Assembly (NCBI GenBank): GCA_002448445.1
Contig: DJYC01000087.1
Coordinates: forward strand, 1 to 24,752
Reading direction: 5' to 3'
From: Treponema sp. UBA6988
Lineage (GTDB): Bacteria > Spirochaetota > Spirochaetia > Treponematales > Treponemataceae
Length of the DNA: 24,752 nucleotides
Shown here one piece after another: positions 1 through 8,073 of this stretch; position 1 is the stretch's first letter, and each line of letters begins with the position of its first letter. Position numbers and translations under genes: made by a program. The notes below the pieces were generated by a model. It made no database searches, was not told the DNA's origin, and saw only the letters and a list, made by a program, of their open reading frames with translations.

Positions 1-15
1 ACCTTTCCAGCACCG

Positions 16-68
16 CTTAGGGGCCATATCGCTCAACGTATCGCGATATGCCTAAGAACCCCTTTTTT
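16..68 (+). terminator. Rho-independent terminator of a gene left of the window
   Basis: CTTAGG...CATATCGC pairs with GCGATATG...CCTAAG (three-base bulge on the 5' side, loop around 32-41), followed within a few bases by six T at 63-68. The T run lies on the (+) side only, so it should end a (+) transcript entering from outside the window. No coding sequence is visible in 1-299. Confidence 0.6.
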
Positions 69-190
69 CACATCTGTTTAAAGAAAACACGGAGGACACT
101 TTTCAATATACAGAAGCATATCCTTCTTCTGCAATCTTAACAAAAAAAACATGTAGATTTTTTTTATACAGCACGGCCAATACTGGTGGG

Positions 191-280
191 TGAGGTCCCT
201 GAGCTTGTCGAAGGGCCGAACCCCATTGCAATGTAGGGGCGGTTGGTGAGCGTAGTCGAACCATGTCGAAGGGCCGAACT
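191..280. repeat. Pair of short repeats containing the GTCGAAGGGCCGAAC unit
   Basis: Two related copies: 191-222, containing CCTGAGCTTGTCGAAGGG, and 246-280, containing TGAGCGTAGTCGAA followed by TGTCGAAGGGCCGAACT. The first is an imperfect palindrome (CCCT...AGGG). Such CTTCGAC-type palindromes are dispersed intergenic repeats in many bacteria. They sit just downstream of the GerMN gene stop and might protect or end its mRNA. Apart from this and the terminator at 16-68, I see nothing functional in 1-299. Confidence 0.45.
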
Positions 281-299
281 ACGAACCGATAATTTTGCG

Positions 300-1151
300 T
301 TAGAAACTATTGCGGTTCAGCGGGGTGCCTATCCAGACGCCCTCGCTTCCAAGGTAGTCTTTCTGCACACCGTCCACCAGGAACTGAACGCTTTCTACCG
401 TTGGGAAGGCCGTAGCCGTGTAGACAATCTGCTGCAACTGGCCGCGGAGGCCTTCAATTCCCCACTGGTTGAATTCAAATTCGCCGCTAAAGTTAAGGGT
501 TGCAATTCCGTTTTTTACAGAGGCTCCAAGCAGCCTTGTTCCCGAAGAAACAAGCGTTGCACAGCCCTTGCCCTCTTCTTCTTCTGAAGGTCCCTTTATA
601 AGCGCATTGATTGCGTCCACAAGCGGGCCTCCGCTCTTCTTCATGGAACGGGTAACTTCCCTGCGGGAAACAGAACCGTCGCTGTTGATTACCATAAAGA
701 AAAGCTTTAGGTCTATCATGCGGGGAACTTCATTGGTCTGGGGCTTTTGCTCACCAGCATTATTTCCGCTTTCCGGCTTAGAATTCAATGCCGCCGTTTC
801 CCCAGAATTATTCTGAACATCCTTTGCAGCCTGGTTTTCCGACAGAATACCGCTTTCGTAAGAATAGTCGCTCTTTCCCTGACCGCTGGACAAATCTATG
901 TCTACACCAACGCCGGGGTCAACATCATTCTTACCGGACTGCTCCTGAACCGACACTTCCGCATTTTCCACAAAAGCAGGTGTCTTTCCAAAAAGCCGCC
1001 CAAAAAATCCCGTGGACTTAAGATTAGAGACAATTTTTTTCTGATTTATAACAAAAAGCGCAAACAGTGCTATTGCCGCAATAAGCCAAATAATAAGCGC
1101 AATAAAAGAGCCTGTCTTACCCTCTTCTTTTTCTTCATCTTTTTTTGCCAT
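300..1151 (-). CDS. GerMN-domain membrane protein
   Basis: A 283-residue protein. A short Lys/Glu-rich cytoplasmic head (1-14) is followed by one transmembrane helix (about 16-35) with no lipobox, so it is probably a signal-anchor protein of the inner membrane facing the periplasm. Residues about 60-140 are a polar, low-complexity linker. The C-terminal half (about 148-283) fits the GerMN family: IDLKLFFMV, then VDAINALIKGPSEEE, a NGIATLNFSGEF strand and LQQIVYTATAFPTVESVQF. GerMN was first seen in the spore germination protein GerM, but it is widespread in non-sporulating bacteria including treponemes, where its role is unknown. The ATG at 1151 lies about 25 nt behind a near-consensus -10 and has no clear Shine-Dalgarno, so initiation may rely on the short leader. 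The gene appears monocistronic. Family call good; function unknown. Confidence 0.85.
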   Translation of the reverse strand: MAKKDEEKEEGKTGSFIALIIWLIAAIALFALFVINQKKIVSNLKSTGFFGRLFGKTPAFVENAEVSVQEQSGKNDVDPGVGVDIDLSSGQGKSDYSYESGILSENQAAKDVQNNSGETAALNSKPESGNNAGEQKPQTNEVPRMIDLKLFFMVINSDGSVSRREVTRSMKKSGGPLVDAINALIKGPSEEEEGKGCATLVSSGTRLLGASVKNGIATLNFSGEFEFNQWGIEGLRGQLQQIVYTATAFPTVESVQFLVDGVQKDYLGSEGVWIGTPLNRNSF

Positions 1152-1176
1152 TTAAACAATTCCAGCCTTTTTATAA

Positions 1177-1205
1177 ATTATAGACCACAATTTATAAATT
1201 TTCAA
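1177..1205 (-). promoter_or_regulatory. Sigma70-type promoter of the GerMN gene
   Basis: Read on (-): TTGAAA (1205-1200), a 17-bp spacer, then a perfect TATAAT (1182-1177). Predicted transcription start is near 1170, giving a leader of roughly 20 nt before the ATG. Confidence 0.7.
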
Positions 1206-1220
1206 CTGATATTCATAATT

Positions 1221-1330
1221 GGGGGGAAAGCCTTGCTGGAAACTCCGTTGCAAGTTCCCCCTAGTTCGCACTTCGTTGCTCACCTACCCCCTTCTCCTAG
1301 GGGTTGCTGACCGCACCCCTAAAACCCCGG
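1221..1330. repeat. G/C-run palindromic intergenic repeat, copy A
   Basis: Begins with a hairpin in which GGGGGAA (1222-1228) pairs with TTCCCCC (1255-1261) and CTTGC (1232-1236) pairs with GCAAG (1250-1254). ACCCCCTTCT follows at about 1286-1295, then further C and G runs to 1330. Copy B at 17466-17557 has the same GGGGGAAAGCCTT start and the same ACCCCCTTCT box, suggesting a dispersed, probably non-autonomous repeat family. Confidence 0.5.
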
Positions 1331-1450
1331 CTGCTTGGCAAAAGAAGCATGCTACTTTTAAACTTTTTTTGTAATATAGCACTCAACAGGGGACGCTTTT
1401 CAAATACTGGCGGCTTGCCTCCGATTTCTCGTGAATGAAGGAGGCCGTCT

Positions 1451-1531
1451 GTGACGAAATACGAAAAAGCAATGCTCGTAATTGCAATAATCGCACTTGT
1501 TATAGACACGCTCACCTTCCTAATCAAATAA
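1451..1531 (+). CDS. Holin-like hydrophobic peptide, putative type I toxin
   Basis: A 26-codon gene. An ideal Shine-Dalgarno AAGGAGG (1438-1444) lies six bases before a GTG start, and TAA ends it at 1531. The peptide is (M)TKYEKAMLVIAII, then ALVIDTLTFLIK: a charged head with the YE pair, one hydrophobic helix of about 17 residues, and a terminal Lys. This layout is typical of the small holin-like toxins of the TxpA/BsrG/Hol-Tox type (xxYExxxLM...LLTxIxK), which insert in the membrane. A convergent antisense RNA unit lies just downstream, as expected for a type I system. A TAATAT -10-like box at 1372-1377 could serve it, but no good -35 is visible. The family match is by eye only; a leader peptide is the main alternative. 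Confidence 0.6.
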   Translation: MTKYEKAMLVIAIIALVIDTLTFLIK

Positions 1532-1542
1532 GGAAAAGAGCA

Positions 1543-1637
1543 TAAAAAAGCCCGCCCTGTAGTGAACCAGACTTCGGACGGGCTATTAACATAGCTTTAC
1601 GGAGGCGGTCGCTTTAATTTGCATTGCGTCCCCGTTT
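1543..1637 (-). ncRNA. Putative antisense antitoxin RNA
   Basis: A complete small (-) transcription unit without an open frame of note: promoter at 1672-1644, expected start near 1637, and an intrinsic terminator ending in T at 1549-1543. The RNA, about 95 nt, would be fully complementary to the 3' untranslated part of the 1451-1531 toxin mRNA if that message runs on to the terminator at 1691-1747. Convergent 3' overlap of this kind is known for txpA/RatA and bsrG/SR4, where the antisense RNA blocks translation or triggers RNase III cleavage. Coordinates are predicted, not mapped. Confidence 0.5.
1544..1584 (-). terminator. Terminator of the antisense RNA
   Basis: Read on (-): AGCCCG, a long loop, then CGGGCT with extra GC pairs, followed directly by TTTTTT. 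On (+) no T run follows the stem, so it is directional. Confidence 0.65.
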
Positions 1638-1643
1638 GCTTAT

Positions 1644-1672
1644 AATATATACTGTTATAATCTTTTCGTCAA
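1644..1672 (-). promoter_or_regulatory. Promoter of the antisense RNA
   Basis: Read on (-): TTGACG (1672-1667), a 17-bp spacer, TATATT (1649-1644). It is not positioned to drive a protein gene: no (-) gene starts between it and the terminator at 1544-1584. Confidence 0.6.
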
Positions 1673-1690
1673 CTTTGAGCTATGGGCAAA

Positions 1691-1747
1691 ATAAAAAACC
1701 GGCAGCCGGGAAGCTACAAACCCAAACTGCCGGTTCTATTTTTTATT
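1691..1747. terminator. Bidirectional terminator between lipoprotein gene and toxin unit
   Basis: AACCGGCAG (1697-1705) pairs with CTGCCGGTT (1727-1735). On (-) it is followed by TTTTTTAT, so it ends the lipoprotein message from 4831. On (+) it is followed by CTATTTTTTATTTTA, so it can end the toxin message. Confidence 0.75.
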
Positions 1748-1813
1748 TTACGCCATGCCTAGAATCCCGGTTGGAAGGATTGCAAGGCTGGCATTAACCC
1801 CTTTGACCAAGGC

Positions 1814-4800
1814 CTAGTGGTGGGTGTACTCGCGCTCTGCGTGAAGGGCAGTCTTTATTGCCCTCTGGCCAGGACCGTAAGCCGTTGCCTCGTATGGCGT
1901 GAACTCTACAACGTAATTGTAGACATGATAAGGACTGTTACCACTTCCAGCATTACTCAAGTCATTCCAGATGTAAGTTCCGCAGTACTGGGCACAGTAT
2001 TCGGTACTGCTGCTGTTAGGCTCACCGCTGTTCCAACTTGTATAGGCTCCATTAACAGCTTTTCCACCTTCTTTGCTAGTAGCTTTATCATAGAACATTG
2101 TTCCAGCTTCAGGACCACATGCCCAATACCATGCACCTGCAAGCTTTGTATTGTCAACAGTCCATGAACTTGCGTCATAATTTCCGGCCTGATTCAAACT
2201 GCGGGTAGCACCAAGCCAAGAAGCAGCATTACCAGATGAGATTCCTTTTTTGCTGAACAACTGGTCATAGATGAACTTGTTTTCCGCTTCAGAAGTGATA
2301 GTCATAAGATAGCCCGAAAGACCATTAAACTTCTCTTTCTTTGCGTTATTATAAGCCATGCTCCAAGTACAGTGTTTTTCATCATTATGCGTATATCCTG
2401 GTTCTGCATTTACAACTTTGTAGAAACTACCGTCAAGGTAAGTTACGCCGGCTGCATTTATTGTTGCAATCGGAACAGTCTCAAGGTTTATGCGCACACG
2501 TACGCTCGCACCCCTAATTGTGTGGAAGTGAATCTTACTAAGGTAAATGTCTGCATTAGTTGCCGAAATGCTTCCAGCTTCAGAGGTAAACTGGATGTAG
2601 CGGTAATTCTTGCTTGTAGACAAAGTTGAAACATATCCGTTCTCCTTGTAATTGCTATCAAGAGGAATGCCCATGTCGAACTTTGCACCTGCCAAAGAAG
2701 TTTCCGTTACAGTAAGATATCCACCATCAGCAAAGACAGAGAATATTGTTCCACCTGTGGTTACGTTTCCTGTACCAAGGGTAAACTCGTCGTTGCCGGT
2801 CCACGTTACGTTTGCTGGGTCTGGAAGGTCAAAGCTACCAATCGTAACAATATCGTTTCCGTTCGCATTCACGTTAACAGTTCCGCCGGTGTCATCGCGC
2901 AAGAGACTGAACTTTCCGGCATCAGCTGTACCGTCTGTGAAGGTTGCAACAACCGTGCCTTCGCTTATGTTTGAATGGTCTGCTATGAGCGTAATTGCGG
3001 CAGCCTGTGCAGAAGCAATGTTGCTTACAAAAATCTTCTTGCCTGTTACGCTGTCCAGAATCACACCAGTTCTGGAGCTTGAGCTACCGATGCGTGGAGC
3101 ACCGCTTATGTTCAAGAGGGAGCTTCCGCCAACTTTGTTGTTCTGCTTTCCACAGTCCACATTCGCAACTGTTCCGCCGCTTATTGCCATAGTGACGTTG
3201 CCGCTTACAGCATCGTTTTTGCCGCCAGCGTAAGCATAGCCCACGGTACCGCCGCTTATTGCAAGCTCCGCAGACTGGACAGAACCTGTGTCCGCACCTG
3301 CAAACAAGTAGCCCACAGTACCACCATTTACCGAGACAACAGCCTTATTTGTGGAACCGCTTTCGCCTGAGCCGCCAAAGAGGTTTTCAACAGAACCGCT
3401 TGTAACAGAGACTGTCGCCGTTCCGCTAACAGAACTGCTTTCGCCTCCACCGTAGACGGAACCGACTGAACCGCCCCTAATCTCTATATTCGTATTGGAA
3501 ACAGTGCCGCTTCCATTGCCGCCATAAAGTGAACCCAACTCACCGCTCTTTACGGTAACATGAGTTGCACCGCTGTAGTTGCCGCTCTCGCTTCCGCCGT
3601 AAACCTTGTAGCCCTTTATGTCCAGAGGCAAACCGTCATTTCCGAGAACCACTTCGTCTGCATCTGCATTTCCGTTGAGGTTTTCGTCAAAGTAGCAGTA
3701 AGTCTTGTCGCTGCTTGCCTGAACAATTATGTGAGCACCGCGGGCAGAAAGTGTGTTGCCGGACATTTCATAGACCCACTTTGCATAAAGGTTTTTGTTG
3801 CCTCTTGCACCGCCAGCAAAGGATGTAACAGTACTTCCGCCATAGTTGGAACTTTCATACCAACCGCCAAAAGTCGCACCGTTTTTCGCAAGAACGGGAA
3901 GCGTAACTGTTTCATCAAGAGGAGAATATGTTGTAGGCCAAACCCCTGCCGGCATGTTAACACCGTTCGGGTGGTAGGCAACCGTGTAAACTGAATTCAA
4001 GTCGTTTACGGTTATAGAACCGGAAGACTTAAGGCCTGTTGCGATGCGGACAAACTCAGAGACAACCTGTGTTGTAGTCTGTCCGTTCACCAAGGTAAAG
4101 GTAAAGTCCACAATGTAGTTGCCACGGCTCGGGTTTGCATCAAAGAATACGCTTGAAGAGATTCCGTTGGTAGCATAAACGTCATCCGGCAAGATAAAAG
4201 TCTTAGAGCTTACTGTCGCACCGGTTTCAAAGTTCTTAAGGTTTGCAACCACGCGCGTAGCACCTGCGTCAGAGGGGAAGCTAAGCGTTATCTCCAAAGA
4301 ACCGTTGCCAGCAGCTTCATTCAAGAAGCCAAAGTTAATCGGGTTGGGACCGCTTACAATTTCCTGAGTAACTGTCTTTTCAAGGACAGGTTCTGTGTCA
4401 GACGCAAATTTATACGCCTTGATTGTAAACTGCCAGCTTGTTCCTGCAACAAGAGGAATCTTGTTTTCCGTTATGTCTGCAAACATCACGCTGTAGGCAG
4501 AAAGTCCGCCCTCCGCGTCTACAGTCCATTCACGGTCATCAGTTAAAAGGTCTGTTCCCTCGCCCTGCTGAGCACAGTTAAGCGTGTACTTTTCAATATC
4601 TGTCATCAGGTTGAAGCCGCCCGGTGCAATCATTCTTCCCGCAGACCCAAATTGAATCGCAGAAAGATATGCATTTCCTCCGACAGAGTAAGAGGCAGAT
4701 GAAGCAGTTGAGTCTTCGTCCTTGGAATCGCTAACACCGTTCAAGCCGGAACAGGCAAGGAGGGATGCACAAAGCAAGAGAGAAGCAACCGTATAAATTT

Positions 4801-4831
4801 TATCCAGAATATTTGTCTTGAATCTTTTCAT
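1814..4831 (-). CDS. Large surface lipoprotein with InlB repeat, solenoid repeats and C-type lectin domain
   Basis: 1005 residues. Signal peptide with lipobox LLAC (Cys27), then SGLNGVSD and an acidic/Ser linker. Residues about 45-270 are beta-sandwich-like, opening with YLSAIQFG...GRMIAP. An InlB/Flg_new-type repeat (about 281-354) ends in NLYAKW. At about 378-392 the DENLNGNADADE stretch looks like a DxNxNGxxDxxE calcium loop. Glycine-rich repeats of about 20-28 residues follow (about 405-600; units ending SVYGGG, LFGGSG, YAYAGG), probably a beta-solenoid. The C-terminal part (about 797-985) is a C-type lectin domain: GYLMTITSEAENKF, WLGATR, WYWACGPEAG, GEPN (about 936) and WND (about 954); EPN and WND are the calcium and sugar ligands in mannose-type lectins. 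ATG follows AAGGAGG by six bases; the gene starts 11 nt after the small lipoprotein stop. Likely a surface adhesin; the ligand is unknown. Confidence 0.85.
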   Translation of the reverse strand: MKRFKTNILDKIYTVASLLLCASLLACSGLNGVSDSKDEDSTASSASYSVGGNAYLSAIQFGSAGRMIAPGGFNLMTDIEKYTLNCAQQGEGTDLLTDDREWTVDAEGGLSAYSVMFADITENKIPLVAGTSWQFTIKAYKFASDTEPVLEKTVTQEIVSGPNPINFGFLNEAAGNGSLEITLSFPSDAGATRVVANLKNFETGATVSSKTFILPDDVYATNGISSSVFFDANPSRGNYIVDFTFTLVNGQTTTQVVSEFVRIATGLKSSGSITVNDLNSVYTVAYHPNGVNMPAGVWPTTYSPLDETVTLPVLAKNGATFGGWYESSNYGGSTVTSFAGGARGNKNLYAKWVYEMSGNTLSARGAHIIVQASSDKTYCYFDENLNGNADADEVVLGNDGLPLDIKGYKVYGGSESGNYSGATHVTVKSGELGSLYGGNGSGTVSNTNIEIRGGSVGSVYGGGESSSVSGTATVSVTSGSVENLFGGSGESGSTNKAVVSVNGGTVGYLFAGADTGSVQSAELAISGGTVGYAYAGGKNDAVSGNVTMAISGGTVANVDCGKQNNKVGGSSLLNISGAPRIGSSSSRTGVILDSVTGKKIFVSNIASAQAAAITLIADHSNISEGTVVATFTDGTADAGKFSLLRDDTGGTVNVNANGNDIVTIGSFDLPDPANVTWTGNDEFTLGTGNVTTGGTIFSVFADGGYLTVTETSLAGAKFDMGIPLDSNYKENGYVSTLSTSKNYRYIQFTSEAGSISATNADIYLSKIHFHTIRGASVRVRINLETVPIATINAAGVTYLDGSFYKVVNAEPGYTHNDEKHCTWSMAYNNAKKEKFNGLSGYLMTITSEAENKFIYDQLFSKKGISSGNAASWLGATRSLNQAGNYDASSWTVDNTKLAGAWYWACGPEAGTMFYDKATSKEGGKAVNGAYTSWNSGEPNSSSTEYCAQYCGTYIWNDLSNAGSGNSPYHVYNYVVEFTPYEATAYGPGQRAIKTALHAEREYTHH

Positions 4832-4842
4832 AACGCACCTCC

Positions 4843-5310
4843 TTAGTTTGCCGCCGTGCTGACGGTAAAGACCTTTGTTTCACCAAAGTAATTGTCTCCG
4901 TTCCTCACGATAAGCATAAGCTGATGGGGAGCAGAGCCGGAAGCTGTGTATGCAAACGAATTTTCTGTTCCAAGCAAGTTGCCGTCAACATACCAAGCAT
5001 AGCTTTCGTAGCCTGCATTGGCCGTAAACGTAACGCTTTCGCCAACAGAAAAATTGAATCTGTTCAAGGAATTAGAAATGCCAAGATTTACATCGCTGTA
5101 GGTCGGAGCCTGCATGTTCAAAATTGAATTCTCATTCTGAACAGGAACCTCAGGGTCCAGTTGTGGTTCGGGCTGCAAGACTGGCTCTGGCTCGGGCTCA
5201 TAAAAGTCACTGCTGCCACCGCCGCCGCCTCCACCACCGCAAGATGCGATAAGAAGCGCAAAAGTAAAAACCGACAAAAATTCAACCAAAGTCAAAAGTA
5301 GCTTTTTCAT
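4843..5310 (-). CDS. Small polyglycine-tethered lipoprotein with Ig/PKD-like domain
   Basis: 155 residues from the ATG at 5310, which has AAGGAGG seven bases before it; the frame is open further upstream to 5352 but that start has no ribosome site. Signal peptide with lipobox IASC (Cys24), then eight Gly, SSDFYEPEPEPVLQPEPQ (a Pro/Glu stalk), and a C-terminal domain (about 75-155) with a YESYAWYVDGNLLGT strand pair typical of Ig-like or PKD-like folds. First gene of a two-gene unit with the 1814-4831 lipoprotein (11 nt apart; the second ribosome site touches this stop). Its first half is nearly identical to the 11377-11841 gene while the domain has diverged. Probably exported to the outer surface with its larger partner; function unknown. 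Confidence 0.8.
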   Translation of the reverse strand: MKKLLLTLVEFLSVFTFALLIASCGGGGGGGGSSDFYEPEPEPVLQPEPQLDPEVPVQNENSILNMQAPTYSDVNLGISNSLNRFNFSVGESVTFTANAGYESYAWYVDGNLLGTENSFAYTASGSAPHQLMLIVRNGDNYFGETKVFTVSTAAN

Positions 5311-5323
5311 ATGCCAACCTCCT

Positions 5324-5337
5324 TTCCCTCCCAGGAA
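5324..5337 (-). promoter_or_regulatory. Leader hairpin before the Shine-Dalgarno
   Basis: Read on (-): TTCCTGGGAGGGAA, directly followed by AGGAGG. TTCC can pair with GGAA. A similar element precedes the ribosome site of all five lipoprotein transcripts in the window, so it is probably functional in translation control or mRNA stability. Confidence 0.45.
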
Positions 5338-5409
5338 CAAAAAAGCCGACACTTTTTTACAATAAACTTCTTACTACTTTTTATATGGTTTACGTTTCTA
5401 TCTATTTAT

Positions 5410-5439
5410 ATTTTACGGCATGAATGCCCAAAAAGTCAA
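5410..5439 (-). promoter_or_regulatory. Promoter of the 5310-1814 lipoprotein pair
   Basis: Read on (-): TTGACT (5439-5434), 18-bp spacer ending TGCCG, TAAAAT (5415-5410). A GAGATTTT box lies just upstream of the -35, as in two other lipoprotein promoters here. The leader is about 95 nt. Confidence 0.65.
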
Positions 5440-5499
5440 GCAAAATCTCTAAAAAATCTAAAAAAAGCAAAAAAATCTCTAATCACGGATTGTCCAGAC

Positions 5500-5532
5500 A
5501 AAAAAAATCCGGCAGGATAGCCCCACCGGATT
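5500..5532 (-). terminator. Terminator of the 5629-8061 lipoprotein gene
   Basis: Read on (-): AATCCGG, loop, CCGGATT, then a run of T from the A-run at 5501-5507. Confidence 0.7.
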
Positions 5533-5548
5533 CGCAAAATTTAAGCAA

Positions 5549-5604
5549 TGTCATTCCCGCGCAAACGATTTATGTGTGTCATTCTCGCGCACCGACGCGG
5601 GAAT
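5549..5604. repeat. TGTCATTCCCGCG-type repeat
   Basis: Two direct copies, TGTCATTCCCGCGCA at 5549-5563 and TGTCATTCTCGCGCA at 5577-5591, plus the inverted arm CGCGGGAAT at 5596-5604. The ATTCCC...GGGAAT layout resembles dispersed intergenic repeats of other bacteria. It lies between a gene stop (5629) and that gene's terminator. Confidence 0.4.
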
Positions 5605-5628
5605 CTTTCATCAAGAACACGGTGCTTG

Positions 5629-8061
5629 TTAATGCGAGTATGTCTTTCTGTCAGAAAGGGCGGTTTTTGTTGCTGCCTCTGAGTGACCAACGGCATTATT
5701 TTCGTATGCGGTGTATTCAATGATATATGATGCCGGGGTTGTGTCTGTAACCGAAAGGTCATTCCAGTAATATTGACCTACATATTGGGTATATGCTTCG
5801 TTAGTACCGTTATAATTATTTGGTTCTGCTCCTGAAGCACCTGTACCACGTTTTGTACCGTCAAATTGATTATTCCATGATGAATATATTTCAGATGACG
5901 GAACCCAGTCGCCTCCTCCTGTTTTTCTATTCGAATCTGTATAACATGTACGATGTGTATAGAATACTTGACCTGCCTCCGGACCAGCTGCCCATACCCA
6001 GTCGGTTCTAAACGATTTTTCAGTCCATGTAGCTTTGTCATATCCCTCTTCGCTTATAGCTGCCGTTCCGCCAATCCAACCGTTTGCAGGTGATATGTTC
6101 CTTTTCTTATAAACACGGTCATAGATGAATTTGTTCTCTACGTGAGAAGTTATATTCATAAGATAGCCGTGCAGACCGTTGAAGGTGCGTGCTTTTGCAG
6201 CACCGTATGCATTTTTCCAAGTTGTCTTTTGCGTGACAATCTCATAGAAGCTTCCGTTAAAGTATGTTAGACTGCCGATTTCATCAATAGGTACAGTCTG
6301 CAAGTTAACTTCAACAGTAACGTTATTACCATGGAAGACGATTCCTGCAAGGTATATGTCTGCTGCTTTTGAAGAAATTTTTCCAGAAGTTGACTTGAAT
6401 TGGATATATTGATATTGACCTGTTGTAGTCAAGCCTGAACCTTCAACATACGTTACTGCACCATTTTCTGAATATGGAACAGCCATATCAAATTCAGCAT
6501 CAACATTTTCACCATTTTCGTCTTTCAAAGTAGTTGAAGGAACTGTGAAGTACGCATTGTTGTCAGGACTCTTTACGAATACGCTGAAATATGTTCCGCC
6601 TTCCAAGATGTGACCATCACCCAACGTAAACGAATCTCCCTCGCCCCAGATAGGCACTTCTGGCAAACTTACAGTACCAAATACAACTACATAAGAGTCG
6701 CTTATGCCAACGGGGAGAACACTATTACGATTGCTGGTCAAGAGCTTAAATTTTCCAGCGTCAGCATAGCTGCTTGAAGTTGCCTCTGCAACCTGAGTTC
6801 CGTTCTGTGTTGAACCGGCCGCTATAAGCGTAATTGCCCCTGCCTCTGCAGAACTTATGCTGCCTGTAATGCTTACAATCGGAGAAGATAATGAATTGAG
6901 CCACACACCATGGCTTGTCTTATCTCCAACGCTTGGGTTGCCGGAAACGTTTACCGCAACATTAGAAGGCTTGCCATCGGCATCTTTTACAAAGCCTACA
7001 ACATCATTTGTAACGCTTCCGCCCTTAAGCTGGATTATTACGTTTTGTCTTCCAGAAATATTTGCTCCGTTTCCGTTGTAGCCATAAATATTAGTGAGTC
7101 TTCCGCCTTCCATTGTTATAGTACAGTCAGACGCAGAAACAACATTGTCGTTGCTCAAACCGCCAGCATATAGCGTGTATCCTGTCAAATCCTGATATTC
7201 AGCAGCTGCATTTATTGCAGAAAGCGCAATTTCGTTGCCGTTAGCACCCCTAAAATAGGCCATCGTCTTGCCGCTGCTATTCCTTACGGTAACATTCATG
7301 CCGTTTGCATATATATTGTGGTCTTTTACATAAGGCGCAGGGCTCCAGTTTGCCTTTACGGAAACGTCATAGTCTTTTTCGTTTGCACCCCAAAAACTTG
7401 ATATAGGGGTGTCATTTGGTAGTTCAGTCCAACCCGTAAAATAATAGTTGTCTTTTACCAGGTTGCCACCGCCGGGAAGAGTTGCGCCCTGTTCAACGTT
7501 GTATACATTGGGAGCTGCTACATTCATAGAGCCGCCGTTCAAATCGTATGTAATTGAACGCGCATTGGCACTTCTCTCTGTTACGGATACCGTCCAGACT
7601 TTTGTAGTGCCATCCTGAGCTGTAACTGTGTATTCAACTGGATTAGTAAAATCTTGCTCTACGTTGGAAGCAGGAGAAATCCTTGCACCTTCCGAAACTT
7701 GAATAGTCGGTTTGAGGCTTGTCAAATCAGCTGGCTGAAGAGATTCAAATGGATAAGTTACAGTGACTGTTGCAACACCTTCTACAGTTGCAGGGTTTCC
7801 GCGCAAGTCTTCGTGAACGGCATTTGCAACAGCAGGATTTGTTGCCTGTGCAAACGTAAAGAACAATATTTCTGCATTTGATGAAAGAGACGGTGCTGTA
7901 ACTACTTCACTTCCTGAATTGCCACTATCACTGGCAGCGCCACTTGGTTCAGCTTCGTAATCACTGCCACCACCACCTCCGCCGCCGCCACCACAAGATG
8001 CGACAATAAGAGAAAGTGCCAAAACCAACAACAACTCAATAAAAACTGGTAGCTTTTTCAT
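5629..8061 (-). CDS. Composite lipoprotein: polyglycine head, InlB repeat, C-type lectin domain
   Basis: 810 residues. Signal peptide with lipobox VASC (Cys23) followed by nine Gly, as in the small lipoproteins, and without the GLNGVS motif of the other large ones. Residues about 45-160 look like a DUF5018-type beta domain (ends TAQDGTTKVWTVSVTE). An InlB-type repeat follows (about 169-235, starting ITYDLNGGS), then a shortened solenoid-like part (about 290-390), a beta segment (about 470-590), and a C-type lectin domain (about 598-785) with GYLMNITSHVENKF, WIGGTA, WVWAAGPEAGQVFY, AEPNN (about 744) and WND (about 765). The segment equivalent to the calcium loop is degenerate (RGANGNE). ATG has TAGGAGG five bases before it. 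Single-gene transcript with own promoter and terminator. It reads as a fusion of a small and a large family member. Likely surface adhesin; ligand unknown. Confidence 0.83.
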   Translation of the reverse strand: MKKLPVFIELLLVLALSLIVASCGGGGGGGGGSDYEAEPSGAASDSGNSGSEVVTAPSLSSNAEILFFTFAQATNPAVANAVHEDLRGNPATVEGVATVTVTYPFESLQPADLTSLKPTIQVSEGARISPASNVEQDFTNPVEYTVTAQDGTTKVWTVSVTERSANARSITYDLNGGSMNVAAPNVYNVEQGATLPGGGNLVKDNYYFTGWTELPNDTPISSFWGANEKDYDVSVKANWSPAPYVKDHNIYANGMNVTVRNSSGKTMAYFRGANGNEIALSAINAAAEYQDLTGYTLYAGGLSNDNVVSASDCTITMEGGRLTNIYGYNGNGANISGRQNVIIQLKGGSVTNDVVGFVKDADGKPSNVAVNVSGNPSVGDKTSHGVWLNSLSSPIVSITGSISSAEAGAITLIAAGSTQNGTQVAEATSSSYADAGKFKLLTSNRNSVLPVGISDSYVVVFGTVSLPEVPIWGEGDSFTLGDGHILEGGTYFSVFVKSPDNNAYFTVPSTTLKDENGENVDAEFDMAVPYSENGAVTYVEGSGLTTTGQYQYIQFKSTSGKISSKAADIYLAGIVFHGNNVTVEVNLQTVPIDEIGSLTYFNGSFYEIVTQKTTWKNAYGAAKARTFNGLHGYLMNITSHVENKFIYDRVYKKRNISPANGWIGGTAAISEEGYDKATWTEKSFRTDWVWAAGPEAGQVFYTHRTCYTDSNRKTGGGDWVPSSEIYSSWNNQFDGTKRGTGASGAEPNNYNGTNEAYTQYVGQYYWNDLSVTDTTPASYIIEYTAYENNAVGHSEAATKTALSDRKTYSH

Positions 8062-8073
8062 GCAAACCTCCTA

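Noticed and set aside
139..175. A-run/T-run hairpin as terminator of the GerMN gene
   Set aside because: Stem is only A-T pairs around a short loop; too weak to call.
1297..1527. 76-codon frame on (-) opposite the toxin gene
   Set aside because: No ribosome site; it runs through the palindromic repeat and is best explained as the shadow of the small (+) gene.
2652..3233. 193-codon frame on (+) inside the lipoprotein gene
   Set aside because: Low-complexity complement of the glycine/serine/valine-rich coding strand, with no start signal; the same applies to the other long antisense frames over the lipoproteins.
3100..3560. Glycine repeats as a CRISPR-like or tandem DNA repeat array
   Set aside because: Repeat units are imperfect in DNA and in phase with the protein repeats; they reflect solenoid coding, not a DNA array.
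1814..8061. Lectin-like C-termini as targets of a diversity-generating retroelement
   Set aside because: A treponemal C-type-lectin-fold lipoprotein is a known target of such elements, but no reverse transcriptase, template repeat or adenine-specific substitution pattern is visible in this window.
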